Counted from the stretch's first letter, positions 11,250 to 25,564 are shown. The stretch is 64,000 nt of DNA from Daphnia carinata (GCF_022539665.2 NC_081331.1:10385534-10449533), one strand, 5' to 3'. Notes: generated by a model from the letters alone, not told the origin. A program made the numbers and translations.

Positions 11250-12541
11250 TTATGTTGCTAATCCTCCAGATACTTCGATGCAATTACCGGTCACGTAGCT
11301 ACTTCTATCCGAAGCCAAGAAAAGTACCACTTCTGCTACCTCTGAAAAAAGAAGAATAACGTCTTGATTCATCCAAGGAATACTTACTTTCTTTTTTTTA
11401 TTATATAACCTTCAGGTAGGCCCATACGTCCGAACGGAATCAAAGCTTTAAACTTTTCTTTGACTTTATCAGGGACAGATTGTACCATTGGCGTTTCAAT
11501 GAAACCAGGTAAAACGGCGTTACATCTTATGTTGTACCTGGTAATGGGAGAAAAAAGAGTGATATGATTTCGAAATATTTTACATAACATTCATAGCAAT
11601 CTACTAACTTTGCCAATTCTTTGGATACAGATCTCGTAAAAGCTTCAACCCCTGCTTTGCTAGCAGCATAGTTGCACTGGCCGACATTTCCTGTTTTGCC
11701 AATAATCGAGGCAATGTTGATGATACTGCTTTTTGGAAGTTTATCATCTAACATGGCAGCTGATGCAGCTTGTGTGACCAGAAATGTACCCTACGATGAA
11801 AGGTACACAATAAATGGTAGATGTATATCTAAAGCCTGTTTTATAATTTGCTGTAAGTTTCAGTGTAGTAACCAGATAAACCAATACCATACCTTAAGGT
11901 TGACATTCATCACAGCATTCCAGCTGTTTTCATCCATTTTAAGTAAGAAGTTATCCCTTGTGATTCCAGCTGAATTAACAACTATGGAAGGTGCAGCATT
12001 GAACTTTCCTCTGATATCTACAATAAGTGACTGGACTGATCTGCCTACCTACTCAAAAGATGAAAATTCAGTGCAATAAGAAGCCATTAGTATTAAAACG
12101 GGGAAAGAATATCTTAGTAGAAATGCTACCGAGACATCCACAGGTAGGGCCAAGTGTTCATATCTACCTCCTGGAAGATCATAACTGTAAAAAAAAATTA
12201 AAAGAAACACAAATAAATAGTGCAGAATTACCTATATCATCAAGATGCTTCTTGGTTTCCTCCGCAGCTATTGAGTTTAGGTCTGTAACAACCACTCTGG
12301 CTCCTTCTCTGGCTAAAACATGGCATACAGCTCTTCCAATACCACTTCCACCACCTACACACGAGACACAAAATGGCAAATCAATTGATTTCTACAAATG
12401 TATGTGATAGGTATGATAGGCTTTTCAGAAAAGTGGGCCAAAGGTTGAAATTGAATATGCTAGATCAGTAATGCGAATTATCAGATTATTACCAGTAACA
12501 AGGGCAAGCCTGCCTGACAGCAATCCAATTGGAGAGGCCAT
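11250..12541 (-). CDS. HSD17B8: Short-chain dehydrogenase, HSD17B8-like ((3R)-3-hydroxyacyl-CoA dehydrogenase / ketoacyl-ACP reductase subunit)
   Basis: Seven exons on the minus strand: 12541-12493, 12354-12232, 12170-12130, 12048-11893, 11790-11609, 11537-11410 and 11341-11250, giving 256 residues (human HSD17B8 has 261). The Rossmann cofactor motif TGGGSGIG is at 16-23, NSAG at 96-99, and catalytic Ser151, Tyr164 and Lys168 (YAASK) are present with Asn121. The blocks [17 protein letters not shown] and [14 protein letters not shown] match the HSD17B8 branch better than CBR4. In vertebrates HSD17B8 pairs with CBR4 in the mitochondrial ketoacyl reductase of type II fatty acid synthesis and can also oxidise steroids. 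The N-terminus ([17 protein letters not shown]) is short. The exon 5 donor (GTTAGT) and exon 6 donor (GTTATA) are atypical but needed for phase. Confidence 0.9.
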
Positions 12542-14192
12542 GATGATAGATTAAGATATACTAACACAAATAACAAGGAGATAAAATTAGTTGCACTTTG
12601 CCGAACCTGGAAAGCCGTAGGGTAAGTGTTCAGGGGGGAAACATTTGTTTTCGGAGGCCAACGCCACCTGCTGGCTAAAGATTAAAACAATAAATTTTTT
12701 ATTATTATTACTTTTTCTTGTTAAAGTCCACTGCCGCGAACATTGCATGAACTGATATCTTTTGCCATTTGACCGAAGACGCAATGCTGAGAAGCCTTGC
12801 AAAAATCTAAGAACTTTACCTTTCTTGCGTATGCTTACAGACAATGACATAATACCGCACCATATAAAATAAAAAAAAGAAGCATCCATTAGCTTTGCGA
12901 AAAGCTTTATGGAAAACGAATTGTTTTTCATCAATAACGATTTTTTGAAAACTCTGATCTAGTGTTGTTTTCGACAGTTGTTCGTAGAAGAACACCACCT
13001 ACATAGCGCACATCTTCTCAGTATGATTTTGTTCGCCTATCAGTAAGATTACGTCCAGCAACACCGCATAACATTATTCACTAAGTACAAGAAAGTACTG
13101 CTTTTAGCATCCGCGGGAAGTGCTGTCGAAAACAAGTTGCTTCGCTGCTTTTTGTACACTGTCGTTGACGTGCTGGCACTTGTGTTGCCAGCCGTGACGA
13201 AGCCAATGATTTCGTGTAAACTGATGGAAGGATGCGCTTGGCATTGATAGAAACGCAGTTGTATTGCGTATCGAGAATAACGAAACATCAATGAACCAGG
13301 TACTCACCACGAGCTACATGAATCATTGTAACTGTGTTGCAGGAATTTCAAACAACCTTCAACCCGCGATTTCTCGACGCCACTTATGTTTGCCACTGCC
13401 AAACTTGAACAACCCCACAGAAAGGCAAGCCATGTTTTTGGGAGAGAACATAGAACCGGGAAAAAGCCAAAGCTTAAACTTTCAAAAAAGGATTGGTCGT
13501 TCTCGTCCTAAGCCAATTGAATCCACATAACTCACATGCTAATAAATTAGCCTTTTTTTTTTCTTTAAACGGATATTGCTAACTACAACAACACGGGTTC
13601 CATCCCTTAGCTTTTTAAAACTCAAACTATTTTCACAAAAATCGCAGAAACTGTTTTGCGGAAAAAAACAAAACAAAAGATGTCATTAGATTTTTGGCAG
13701 ATTTATTGATAACATCGAATATGAGAACAATGATAGTAGCACTTTGTTTTCGTCGCCATGTTTCAACAGCACCCAAGAAGTCACAGTATTCAATAAAATT
13801 TTTTTTTTTAAACAACCAAACAAATTGTTCTCTATATATGTAAACTGTACGTTTGAATGATTTTCAAAGTTTGCCGGTCGCCATAAAGATAATGTAATAA
13901 CCGTACAAAAATTTGAAATACAAGAACACGACGTGACGCAACCAGTTACTATAAACAAAACGCCTTCCCGTTTCCCCCAGTAGTCACAATTTCATCGCTA
14001 GAGACTAATCAATTTTGAATAAATTTTTCTAAAAGGTAAAACAAAATCATTTTCTGTTGTTGTTACTATTATTATTTAAATGCACTAACACGAGAACAAA
14101 ATGAAAGGAAAAAACCGAAAACTATTCACCAGAACCGGCAACGTTCTTGATATCTTCGCCAGCTTGTTATTAGAGGCTTCATTGCACATTGA
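12542..14192. other. Gap between the dehydrogenase and the pannier-like gene
   Basis: No gene is firmly supported. An open frame at 13350-13530 (+) ends in TAA and is followed by AATAAA at about 13541, so a terminal exon of a small plus-strand gene is possible. No upstream exon joins it in phase without a stop. The last 500 bases before 14193 are likely the 3' UTR of the minus-strand GATA gene. Confidence 0.35.
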
Positions 14193-17100
14193 TTAAGCCA
14201 ATTTGGTTGTCAGCGTTTGATGTGGACCCGAACCGCCCGTCATGCTGACAAAGTTGTCATAAAAAGCATTGAGATGATTGGTGCTAGCTTCTTGCTTGAT
14301 GTAAGTCTGGTGATGCGGCGACGAAACAAACGCGTGATGCGGATGCTGGACAGTCAGTCCCGCTCCCGCTGGCTGATGCGGATGGTGGACAGACGGGAAA
14401 TTCAAGCTCTTTGCCGCCCCAAAATAGTGGTGCTGATGATGTTGATGGTGACTCATAGGTCCGTGACTGTGATGAAGCCGGACCTGCTGTTGTTGTTGCT
14501 GCTGTTGGCCGGCATCAGAATGGTTCATCGAAGAGGACAGTAAATCTGCATTGACACGGCACACCAAAAAAGGGGTTGAATACATTAGCCGAACAAGCCA
14601 TTAAAAGACACAAAATACAAAAATAAAATTCTCTGAATTGTACCTCGCTCTGTTGATTTCGAATGCAAGTCCGATTGCATCCGGTCGATTTTGATGCCGC
14701 CGATCAGATGATTTGAAGACGACGAGGAACCGTTGTGCTGATGGGGATGGTGGTGATGATGTGAACCGATGCCAACGCCAATGCTACTGGAGTGCTGATG
14801 GTCCATTGAAGCCGCTCCTGCAGCTACCGAATTTGTGTGATTGGCTGCCGCCGCTGCCGCTACAGCCGCCGCCGCTGCCGCCGCCGCCGAGTTGCTCTTG
14901 GGTTTGCGCTTGCGCGTCTGAATACCATCTTTCCGCATGGCTAGCGGCCGGTTAACGCCGTGCAGTTTATGATACAATCCACAAGCATTGCAAACCGGCT
15001 CTCCCTCCGCATTTCGGCGCCATAAAGTCGTAGTGGTGGTACCACAATTCGTGCAGCAGAGACCCAATCGTCTGGTCGCACTCTGCAAAAGTTATGACGG
15101 AAGGGACGGAAGGGAAAAAACAAAACAAGACAACCAGTTTAGCCTCGTTATCGTTTCAAGTGTAAGACGCACGCAATCCTCGAAATAACGTTTGTCGAAA
15201 TATTTAAGATTGACATGACGTTATCTCGTCCTGAAGAAATCCACCCATTGAATAATTAAAGAAAAACTGAAATGGTCATCGCGTTCCCTGTGGTTGCAAA
15301 TAACGAATGGATATTGGCTATGATGCCATGGAACGTTGCTCTGAAATTATAAGTGAAGTCCTTGAATCCCCCCCCCCCGCGAACTTATTAAACGCTGTGA
15401 TGGCGTAATAAAAATAAAAAAGCCTTTTAAGACTGAAAAGAGCCCTCTAGCCGTGCCCGCATGACAGATTTTCACGTAAATGCAAAAATCGTGTACGTAT
15501 TATAGGTTTAGAGTATATTGGAAAACAAAACAAACAAACAAAAAAAAAAGACGAAACTCACCAGTCGGCGAGGAGGCTTCAGCAGAGGGCGATTGATTCC
15601 GTTGTTCATCTTGTGGTAAAGACCACAAGCATTGCACAAATAATGGCCAGTGCCGTCGCGACGCCAAAGAGGCGTTGAAATGGAGCCGCAGTTGACGCAT
15701 TCTCTGCCTTCCAAATAACTCGAAGCATCTTCCACTGTAAAAAAACAAACAAAAAAAAAACAATAAATATTTTAGCAATATAAACAAATTCACGAAACTC
15801 ACGTCTCTCGCCTGGCCTAAGTAAGAAATTTACGTTACGAAAATGCGTAACTTATTTGGCTCTGTTCTACTTATACGCCCGTCACGTGATTGGTGATCTA
15901 CGGCTAGCCAGTTAAATGCAACTTCTTTTTTTTTTTTTTTTTTTTTTGGAAGGGGGAGGAAGAAGCGAACTTGTTTTTTTTCATTCCGTTCATCTATGAG
16001 GTCATGGGCGGAAACGAGCCCATCATACTTTGGCAAAGACGTAATGAGGGCTATAGAAGAGCGGAGGGGGGAGGAAGAATGTCATTTATTTCTATACCAA
16101 AAAAAAAAAAGACGGTAAGCAAAAGTCTGGATACTTGTAGGCCTAGTAGTCTACAAACCTCCCCCCTCTTTCGGGGAAAAAGAAAATGAAAAAAAAAACA
16201 AAAAACGCCATCGTTTAAGTCTCGTTAAGTATTACTTTAGTGGAAAAGAGGACCACTGTTCGGCTGGTTACCTTGGCTATGCCGGCGCGAAGCAGAAAAC
16301 ACGCAATCAAATAAGCCATTTCATTTCAATCGTACGGCTTTAAATATCTTATAGATGAGATTAGATGCTACCACTTATACTGCTACTACTACATACTATA
16401 GACGCAGTCATAAAAACCCCTAGCATATTGGGGAATCGGTTGGCATAATCACGCCGAAAAACAGTCGGTTTCTTTTTCTCCCCTTTTCTTCCTTCATGGC
16501 GATTGGAAATTGTTTTTTAAAAGAAACGGAAAAACAATCGAAAGATACTGAAATTAAAAGCAGAATAAAATAAGAAAAAAGAAAGAAGAGGACAGAAGGT
16601 GAGTATCAGCCTATAAGGTGAAACGTGTGGCGACGGAGGACTTTTGTCTGTGTGCGTTTTGTGCTACACCACCAACACACACACACACTCAGGTGGAAAC
16701 GAGAGATAACCATCCGCTGCCGGACAGCCCTCCATCCATCAGCCATAGAGAAGGACAGCAAGAGACAAGAGGACGCACAAAAAAAAAAAAAAGAAAGAAA
16801 GAAAAAAAAAGAAAAAACATAACGAAAAAGAATAGAAGAAAAACAACAAGCTGCTGAACCTCTTTCTCTCTTTTCGTCTATATGTTCTGCCATGGAGTTT
16901 TTTTGTCTTTCTAGTCGCACTGGCTCCAATGCTTTCATCGACAACATTGTCTCCCGTATATAAAGCTCTCACAGCATAGTTGTTTTTCTTATGTTTTTTT
17001 TTTTTTTTTTTTTTAATTCCTTTTGTTTGTTGTTTTTTTTTTTTGTGGGTTTTCAGTCTCCTTTTTTGCTTTTCCCATTTTGTTTGCTTTTCGTCTCTCG

Positions 17101-18334
17101 CTCCCATCAGCTGACAAATCGACCCCTCTCTCATTGATTGATTTCTCTTATAGGCTACACACACACACGGAGAGAGATACACACTCAGAGTGGGAATGAT
17201 TGCACGGCAGTCAGACCTCTAGAAATAAATGGAAAGTCAATCACCCACACACATACATAAAAAAAAAAAAAAAAAAAAGGTTAATTGCTAGATGATTGTC
17301 AACCGTCCAGGACGATTATCGTCCACCAGAATTTTCCCACAGTATACGCTAATGTGCCAGGATCCCGCTTGCTAAAGCGTTGCAAGTTTGAAAATGGGCT
17401 TTTCTTATTAGACATGTTGGTATGCTTACGCATTACGTCTCAACACAACTCGTTTTTTCTTTCCACCATTCGAGGGCCTAACGTGCTAAAGAGTAACAGG
17501 TCCCGACGTGCGTAACCCAACGAAACATGTTGATGGCAGGATAAAAAAAATTCTCCGATTAGCTAATCAATGAGCCAACGACACCCATCAACTGCTAATA
17601 GAAATATTTGATTCCAAATAGCCCCATCAATCGATCTTGCAGTGGATGCAAGAAATAAGCGTTTCCAAAGTGTTCAATACGAAGACGTAAAAAAAAACAA
17701 ACAAAAAAAAAAAAACAAAAAAAAACTATAACAGCGTGGAAAGAGACATGAAACAGAGAACCAGAATATGGCTGCTGCTGCTTTATATTGCGTGATCTGG
17801 CCATCAAGCGCTTCGTTTTTTTTTTTTTTCTTCTTATAATAAGTCTTTTTTTTTTCTTTCTTTCTTTCTTTTTTGGCCTGTTTCAAGAAGCTCAACAGCT
17901 TTGGCGTTTTCCAGCTTTTTAAAGAGCCAAATAGAGCGCAAGAACAGCAGCGAACAGCACTTTTCCCCCCAACGCGACCGCTACAACATGAGAGAGAGAG
18001 AGAGAGAGAGACAGAGAAGAGGAATTTGTCTTGCATAATATATATGCTGGGAGATGGAGCAGAAGAGTGAAAACGAGATGGCAAAGGGGAAAGAAAAAAA
18101 AAAAGAGGTTTTCTTCTTCTTCTTCTTCTTCTTGTATGCACTGCTATACACTCCTGACTAGTGCAACACACACCAGACATTTGGCGGCGGCGGCGGTGGT
18201 GGTGGCGGCGGCGTCGCCAGCCGTAGACCGGTCCCGCTTCATCACGGTCAAGTGCCGGGGCCCCTGAACTGGCTGCCAGCTTTCACATGGGCAAAAGTGG
18301 AGAGGTGCTCTTTATTCTCCGTTCTTTCTTATAA

Positions 18335-18366
<32 letters not shown>

Positions 18367-19793
18367 TCTTTTTCCTAAGAGGAGGAACAACAACAACAGA
18401 CAAAAAAAGAAGAACTTTGCGTGTGTTTACTCTATACCCTCTTTTTTCATTATTTGGAAATTTAGCTTTTTTCCCAGTTTCCGACCTCGCATCTGCTTCC
18501 ATTGAACTTGCAAGAAGAATGCACGAGGTTCGGTGTACGTATATAGGTTAGGTTATGTCATAACAAAATAGACTGGCGCTCTCAAGTGCCCTATGCCGCT
18601 CCTCGTCGCAATAACGCGCAGACGATACAATAAGAAATTTACCAAGTGATGAAACTCTTTTTTTTTTTTTTTTTTTATTTAAATAAAAACGAAATGAAGT
18701 TTGCGTTTTAGTTCTGATTGGCTGTCGATTTTTTTTTTTTATAGATGGGATCCGGCTAATTTCTTATTCGTACCCGATGACTAATGAGATTAGTTTTTTT
18801 TTTTTTTCAAACGCGATAATCGGCCTCACTTAAAAACGGAACTTCATAACGGCATTTGATGTTCCAGGTATTCTATTTTTCTTCTTTCTCTTCTTTTTTT
18901 GGTAAGTCGGGAGGGGGAGGGGGGATGGTTAGAGCTGTCTTCTAAACTTTTTTTAATAGATGGTATAATGGTTCCGGTTTGACCGCCTTTTTGTTTTTTT
19001 TTTTTTTTTTTTTTTTTTTTTGAAGAGGGTGACACACACAAAAAGAGAAAAAAAACCCACACGACCCAACGAGAAAAAGAAAAAAAAAAAGGATTTTTCT
19101 TGATTTTAAAGTTTTTGGGTTTTGTCTTCTTTGTCGCGCGGTCGGTTCAGGTCGGTCGTCGCGGCGGGACGATCACTTTGAGGCGATAAGATTGTTTCGC
19201 TGTTCGTCAGCTAAGTAGGCGATGGCTATCTCGGATATAATAGCATCTCTCAACCGCGCCGTCGTCGATTATATCCTTCCTTCCTTTTCCCTCCCACCCC
19301 CTCCTTGCTGGTTTGTTGCCATAATAATATATTACCACGGGATCATTTTCTTCTCTTTCTCTTTTTTTTTTTTTTCTTTGCTGTTTTTGTTTTATTTTAT
19401 TCTCAGCTTCCCATCAGTCTCTTTTTTGAACAAAAAATTTTCTGCGCCCAGTTTATCCGAGTTTGGCTTGACATATACGGAGCTGGTCCTGTCGGACATG
19501 GTCAAACTCGACGTGTCCACTTTACCGACATGGCGAATTTTTCTGGAATTGTGTACACATTTTCTGTGTCTCCATCAAAAAATGACTCAATGGAAAAAAA
19601 GAAAAAAAAAAGGAGACCGGTTCCTGCGCTTTGTCAAGTCCGCACCTTTCACCGCTTGAGAAATACACGGCGCAGTATATCCGCCATCATCATCAAAATT
19701 CAGAATGAATTATCGTCATCATATGTTGCACGCAGAGAAGAAAAAAAAACTGGTATTACAGACACAGACGTGGCGCCAAATCAGAAAAAAATA

Positions 19794-19824
<31 letters not shown>

Positions 19825-21448
19825 TTTTTTTCAATTTTTATGTATTTTTTTTTTTATTGGAGTATTCAAATTATCCCCAGATTCCCCCCTTTGGGCTATA
19901 TACGCGCAAGCGGCATCATCTCGGCGGCATTGGCTATCGTTTGTCTCTTGCAAAGAAAATACTATAAACTGGCCGGCTATTATAATATCAAGCTTTGCGT
20001 CTCCTTTGTGTCTTCCCACTGTCTCCATTATACATCCGTAACGGCCCATAAGATAACAATTAACACCGACCAGTCACGAGACTATGGGAAGGGGGGGGGG
20101 GCCGCCAAACCCGAGAATCTCTCTTTTACAGCCATTTATGGACGAAAATGGATTTCAAGCTGTCCCACTTTGTTACGCAGTTGCCTGATCCGCAGCATTT
20201 CGTTTTTAACGACTATACACAACTATTATTCGATAGAGGGTTTTCTAAAGTGCGCATTAGAGTGCTAAATACTAAATAATACAAACAAGTGACAGTGATT
20301 GCTAGTGCGTTTGTTTCTTACCGTATGAGGAGTGATGTTGGAAGCTCTGATGGTGAAACGACCCGTCGTGCGGATGGTGATAGGCTCCTCGAGTCCAGGG
20401 CGACAGGTTGGCGGCGGCGGCGGCTGCGGCGGCGGCAGCCGCTGCTGCTGCGTGGTGATGGTGATGGTAGGCGGAATAGGCGCCAAAACCACTCGAAGCT
20501 GTCAATTTTTTTTTTTTTTAAACCACAAAAAAATCCAGTTTTCTTAAGCAATTCAGATGAGTAAGACAAGAACTAGCAGTTAACTATTTATACTTGTCAT
20601 ATTCTTTTTTTTTTTTTTCTAAAAACAAACTACGTAATCCTAATGTGAATAATAACATCTAGAATACAATGCACATTTTTGCAGGCCTATCATTCGCTTA
20701 GCCTATGAGCTGTCAAATTTATACCTGCAGTGGAACTTAGAGCGGCGGCTGCGGCCGCCGGAAGAGCCATCGACATGGTGGAGTAGGCGGCCGAATGGAT
20801 GGAAGATGCGGCTGAAACTGCGACGGCAGTCGACGTTGAGGACGAACTTCCAGTTGCTCCACCAGCGCCTGCACTGCTATTGTTATAATCACGCGAACTA
20901 ATCATTCCGGCGTTGGACGGCGATGAAGAGGAACAAATGCCGCCGGAAGAGGACGAGCTGGTGATGGCGGCAGACGTCGAACCGGAAGACGAGAAAGCCA
21001 ATCTTCCGGGCATGACGGATGGATTGTAGGCCGAAGCTGACGGATGAAACATGGAACCTCCTGGACTGCCAATATGATCAGATGATACCCATCCACCCGA
21101 ATTGTGTCCGTTCAGATGAACACCTCCGCCGGAAGGGCTACCGGTGCTACTGCTGCCACTAGATCCAGAGGCAGCCGCTGTCAACATACTGGAAGAAGCT
21201 CCAGCTGATGAGCCGGACGAGCCAGAATTTGCCAGGCCTCCGCTCGATCCGGCGGCTGCGACGGCAACGGCTGCAGCGGCCGCCGCCGCCCGGCCACTCA
21301 TGTAGGCCAAATAATTGTGATGTTGCTGATCGGCTGCGGACGGACTCACATTTCCTCCACCGCCTCCTCCACCTCCGCCATTGCCGGAGCTGCCACTGCT
21401 TCCGCCGTGATGGTGAGACGGAAGATTTTGATGGTGATGATGAAACAT
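14193..21448 (-). CDS. pnr: GATA transcription factor, pannier-like (GATA4/5/6 class)
   Basis: Five coding exons on the minus strand: 21448-20725, 20498-20322, 15734-15562, 15082-14644 and 14545-14193, giving 621 residues. An in-frame TAG 15 bases upstream of the ATG (unless removed by splicing) supports this start. The N-terminal 300 residues are low-complexity (His, Gly, Ser, Ala tracts). Finger 1 (C313-x2-C316-x17-C334-x2-C337) lies in exon 3 with tail [15 protein letters not shown]. Finger 2 (C368/C371/C389/C392) follows, with basic tail [19 protein letters not shown]. This order and the near-identity of both fingers to insect Pannier support the name. The C-terminus is Gln/His-rich. Pannier-type factors act in the nucleus in heart, dorsal ectoderm and bristle patterning; finger 1 can bind FOG proteins. 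The 4.6 kb intron 15735-20321 is rich in poly-purine, poly-pyrimidine and dinucleotide repeats. Confidence 0.87.
17991..18010 (+). repeat. (AG)n microsatellite in a pannier-like intron
   Basis: About ten AG units, followed by related purine-rich sequence to about 18020. This intron also has long homopolymers at about 16998-17014, 18342-18367, 18658-18676 and 18997-19021. Confidence 0.8.
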
Positions 21449-21950
21449 TATTGCAGATCTCTATGCCCGGTTTGATCCAATTTTTTTTTTTTTTTCACGA
21501 TCTAATCAAAACAAATGTAATGAAATAGAGAAAATTTCAACGTTAGTTTTAAGGCCTAGATGCAGGCTTATCTATCGACATAAACGTGATGACGCGATAC
21601 AAAAATTGGAATTTTGAATGAACGTAAGGTGCGAGTTAGAAAAAGGCCGCTTAATCAAATTGCGTGAAACTCAGATAATTTTATCGCCCCCCCCCAAAAA
21701 AAATATCGAGACAAAGACCGAATCGATAATATTGATTAAAAAGTTTGTAAAAAAAACACGACAGCAAAGTTCGCAAATGGCCGTGACAAAGTTATCACAT
21801 CATATCGTGTGTCGCCATTCCACAGCAGGCGATTGGGATAAGATGCGGCCTTTTTGGCTTGACAAACTCCCTCTTCTCCATGCTTGGCCAGTAGTGGCCC
21901 CCAAAATAGCCTAATCTGTTGTCGCATAATAGCGCAGTGTTATGAGCCCA

Positions 21951-21966
21951 TTATCTTTTGACGTCA
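21951..21966. promoter_or_regulatory. GATA site next to a CRE-type palindrome upstream of the pannier-like gene
   Basis: TTATCT at 21951-21956 (AGATAA on the gene's strand) is followed five bases away from its first T by TGACGTCA at 21959-21966, about 500 bp upstream of the start codon. The motifs match GATA and CREB/ATF consensus sites. Function is inferred only. Confidence 0.3.
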
Positions 21967-23058
21967 GTCGACAGAACGAGTTCATCCAATCGTTTTCTTG
22001 TTACGTAATTAAATCGACTATAAATCGCCCCTATTAAAGCCTTTCCTTCCATCGCTTAGCTGTGCGTACATTTATGCAAATCGCGAGTGTCAAAGCCTTC
22101 GGCGATTCACAACACACGCGAAAGAACTCGGTCTAGGGTTAACACGCTCAAACCATACGCGATAGCCACGTCAATGCGTATAAGAGTGTTACAATGGGTG
22201 TTACATTTTTCAAATCGCTAAAAAAAAAAAAAAAAAAAAAAAAAATCCTGTTTTTGCAACAATGTGCTACTAAGATACAAACACTAGTGTCTCGAGGATG
22301 TTCATAAATCAGCGGAAGTGATGCCCTATGCTTCGGAAAGAGACACTCCGGCGGATTGTGGAATTTGCGAGGGGCCTACAAACTACGAGAATGTAACACT
22401 ATAGCCAAGAGCAGATGGGGGCACTGCTTTGAAAGAGGAGAGCAATTGGTCCAGTTGTTTAGGCCGGAAAAAGCGCGAAAAACAGGGTGCAAAATAAAAA
22501 AAAAAAAGGGTAACATATCGAAAAGAGTTAGTTGCCTGGCGTGGTTGTTTCCCGGGGTCAACTTGTTGTCGCCCCCGAAAGCATCATTAACCGCACCGAC
22601 GGAGGTACTCGGTCACGCCGCATCTGTACGGCTATTTGTGTGTGTAGGCCGACTTTAACGGAGCGAAATGGTCCGAGCGCGCACATGTGACGTGCAGACC
22701 GTCACCGCCAGAACTAAAGAGTGACTCTCAAATTCAATGGCGCGATGAATTACGACGAGACGGCCGTTAAAATTTAACACGGCTCCCGAAGAACGCTCAA
22801 TTTATTGGACAATAATGGCCGCCCTTACGGTTTAGAATATCTCAGAAATAGTGACAGCGTAAACTGTTTGTTATTTCCCATATTTTTTTTTCTTTTTTTT
22901 TTTTTTTCTTTGTGTATGCGCATTCGAAAACATATTTTCATCATTGAAAAAAAATATTTCTAATTATTTCCAGACCGGCATATTTTTCGAAGGCCAGCAC
23001 CAGTGACGCGGTAGCGAGTAACCAAACAAGAACGTAAGGACAAGCGGCGAGGGGAACC

Positions 23059-23089
<31 letters not shown>

Positions 23090-24774
23090 GCGGATTGGAA
23101 GCGTACGCGACTCATCATCGTCCCTAGACAAGTGACATCTCTCTCTTTTTTCTCAACATTATATCCATGTATAAATATACAAAAGATATTCAGAAAAAAA
23201 AAAAAAAAAAAAAGGAAGAGACTGTCAGTGTGGTAGAAGTGTCTTTTCAACCCTGCATATAGGCCCCTCATCTAGGCGTTTGCGTCGGTCCCCTGTTTTG
23301 TTTGTGTGATGTGTTATTCGGGCCGGAATGTTTTCTTACAAAAAATATTTCGCCCCCTTATCTCTTCGTCCAATACCTTCTGCGCTACCGGGACCCCGCG
23401 CTCGTCGTCGACATTCCAGTCATCATCATCGCGAAAGAATATACATATATATATCTAATAACATATCCGTCATATTTTTATACTTCCGAAATGTGATGCG
23501 CTTTTTTGAAGGCAGTGCGGAGGGGGATGTAACGTTATGCAAGAAGAACGGCCAGAAAAACAGCCAGGAAAAACATCCACTATTTATAGGTTGGCAGCCG
23601 CAATATAGAAAAAGAAAAAGGCCAGCGAGTCTCTCTGTACGCGCGATCTAATCTTATCCCGCGAGCTCATTAGCCCTGACACTGATCATCATCCTATCTG
23701 ATGGTAGCACGAGTTTCTTTAGTTTGCGCTCTTTCGCTGACTTGCTGTGTGCCTCGAAAAACTCTATTGCTGCTGCTGCTGCTTCGCACCGAAACGTACA
23801 GATCCTCTGCCAGCACAGCGAGCGGCCAGGGCCGATAACAAAAATATTAAGAAAAACATAAGACGATAGGCAAAGTCTCTCTCGGCAAAAGGACAATGAG
23901 ATGTTTGCCTGCGACCCCCGAAATCAAGCCAGCGTAACGATTGAAAATAACAGGCCGACACGGGCAGACGACGAGGTGTTGAAAAGTCTCACCTGATCCA
24001 CCAGGCGAGACAAGGAACAAAACTTCAAACAAGAAAAAAATGTCTTTTTAATACACTGACTGAATGACATTTCTATTCGTTTTTGTTTGTTTTTCTGTCC
24101 CTCCATTTTTTTTTTCTTTCGTCCGTGTTATTTTTTTTTTTTTTTTTTTTTTTACACTACCGGTTTCGAAGGTTGTATTGGGCTGGAGTTCTATACAAGG
24201 AAAAGAGCTTTTAATCCTGTGATGCGCCACCAACTAGATAATCAGGCCGGTGCAAGTCAACGAAAGTGAAGGGGTTTTCTTTTTTTTTTTTTTTTTTCTC
24301 TCTCTTTTCCCCTCTCTTCACCGCAACCAAATTGAATTTTGTGGGCTGATTGACTTTGACTCAACTTGTCACTGATTGACTTTTTGGGGAGGAAAAAAAA
24401 AAAAAAAAACTAGGAGTAAAGAAGAAGAAGACGGATGAGTTGTCGCCACCAGATGGCCATCAATGTCCAACACCCTTCTTCGTCGCCTCGTAGCCCTCCC
24501 AACTTTTTTGAACTTTGCCTTGCGCGTCCTTTTCTTTTTCGACTTTGATATAATCAGTCCAATTAGTCTTGCCATCGACCCTAATATATATATATATACA
24601 CATCCAACGTTTTTTTTTTTTTTACAGCGGTAGCGGGGCCGGACAGTTTTCCTCGGCTGGCATTCTACGCTCCCCCGTATACAAGAGCGTCTTCTTGTGT
24701 ATAGGCTGCAAAACGAAAAAGATTGCCAGCGAGAAATAGAAAAATTCAAAAAATTCTTCGAGCGGAAAAATAGT

Positions 24775-24798
24775 CGAGAGAGAGAGAGAGAGAGAGAG
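24775..24798 (+). repeat. (AG)n microsatellite
   Basis: About twelve AG units in intergenic DNA between two GATA genes. Confidence 0.8.
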
Positions 24799-25561
24799 CG
24801 AGTGCAGAAGCAGAAAGGAGAAAAGAAGAGTCAAGATTAGAGAGCGACAGAAAGAGGCGTGGTCGTGAGGAAACGGTTTCATTCCGTGGTGGCCCGCGCG
24901 GCACGTGCCATGCCCATCATCCCCCCTCCCCACCCCGAAAAAAAAAAAAAGTCAAGCAACGGCAGTGTCAGTGCTGAGATGCCGTTGCTCCGTGTCGCGG
25001 CGAGAGATCTTCCTGATAAACATCTCATCAACCCCTCCCCATTCGTCCCCATATACAGTTGAATGATGATGGAATCTCATCTTCATCATCCTCCTCCCCC
25101 CCCCCCTCCCTGTTCTCATCTACGAGGATATAAACAGCGACTACGCGGCTTTCTTGACGAAGCCAAATTATAAATAAGGCGAACCTGTCTTTATACGTTT
25201 CAAACTGATCAATCATCTGAAGAAAAACAAAGTCAACGGGGAGCCCTTCCGTTTTCTGGAAAGTCCAAACAATGCAAATTGAGTTGGGCGGCGGTGTTTC
25301 ATGCCAAAGCAGATTTAGCACAACGGTTAACTATGTAATCCTAAACTATTAAAAGCAAAACCGAAAAAGAAAAGCTTGACCGCCGGTATCTTAATCATGA
25401 GAAGAGATTAAAGCTCGCATACGTCTAATTCACAAACTGCCATCGGCGAAGAGAACAATTATTTGCGTGCGTATGTAATACATTGATTGCGCGGTCGATT
25501 GCTAATGACGGGCACCGCTCCGTTTTTATCAGCCACTCTTCCGGGCGGAATGAACTACCAG

Positions 25562-25564
<3 letters not shown>

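Noticed and set aside
11672-12407. Long plus-strand open frames across the dehydrogenase
   Set aside because: They are antisense shadows of exons 2-5, whose catalytic motifs read perfectly on the minus strand.
13264-13530. Plus-strand open frame followed by AATAAA
   Set aside because: The clear GT-AG intron 13300-13342 gives stops in each joined frame, and the unspliced frame has no ATG before the conserved-looking part and no known domain. It is kept only as a possible terminal exon.
16618-18267. Lys/Arg/Phe-rich open frames in both directions
   Set aside because: They are composition artefacts of poly-A, poly-T, GA and CT tracts inside the pannier-like intron. No domains or splice logic are seen.
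20289-21528. Plus-strand Arg/Leu-rich open frames
   Set aside because: They are antisense to the Ala/Gly/Ser/His repeats of the pannier-like exons.
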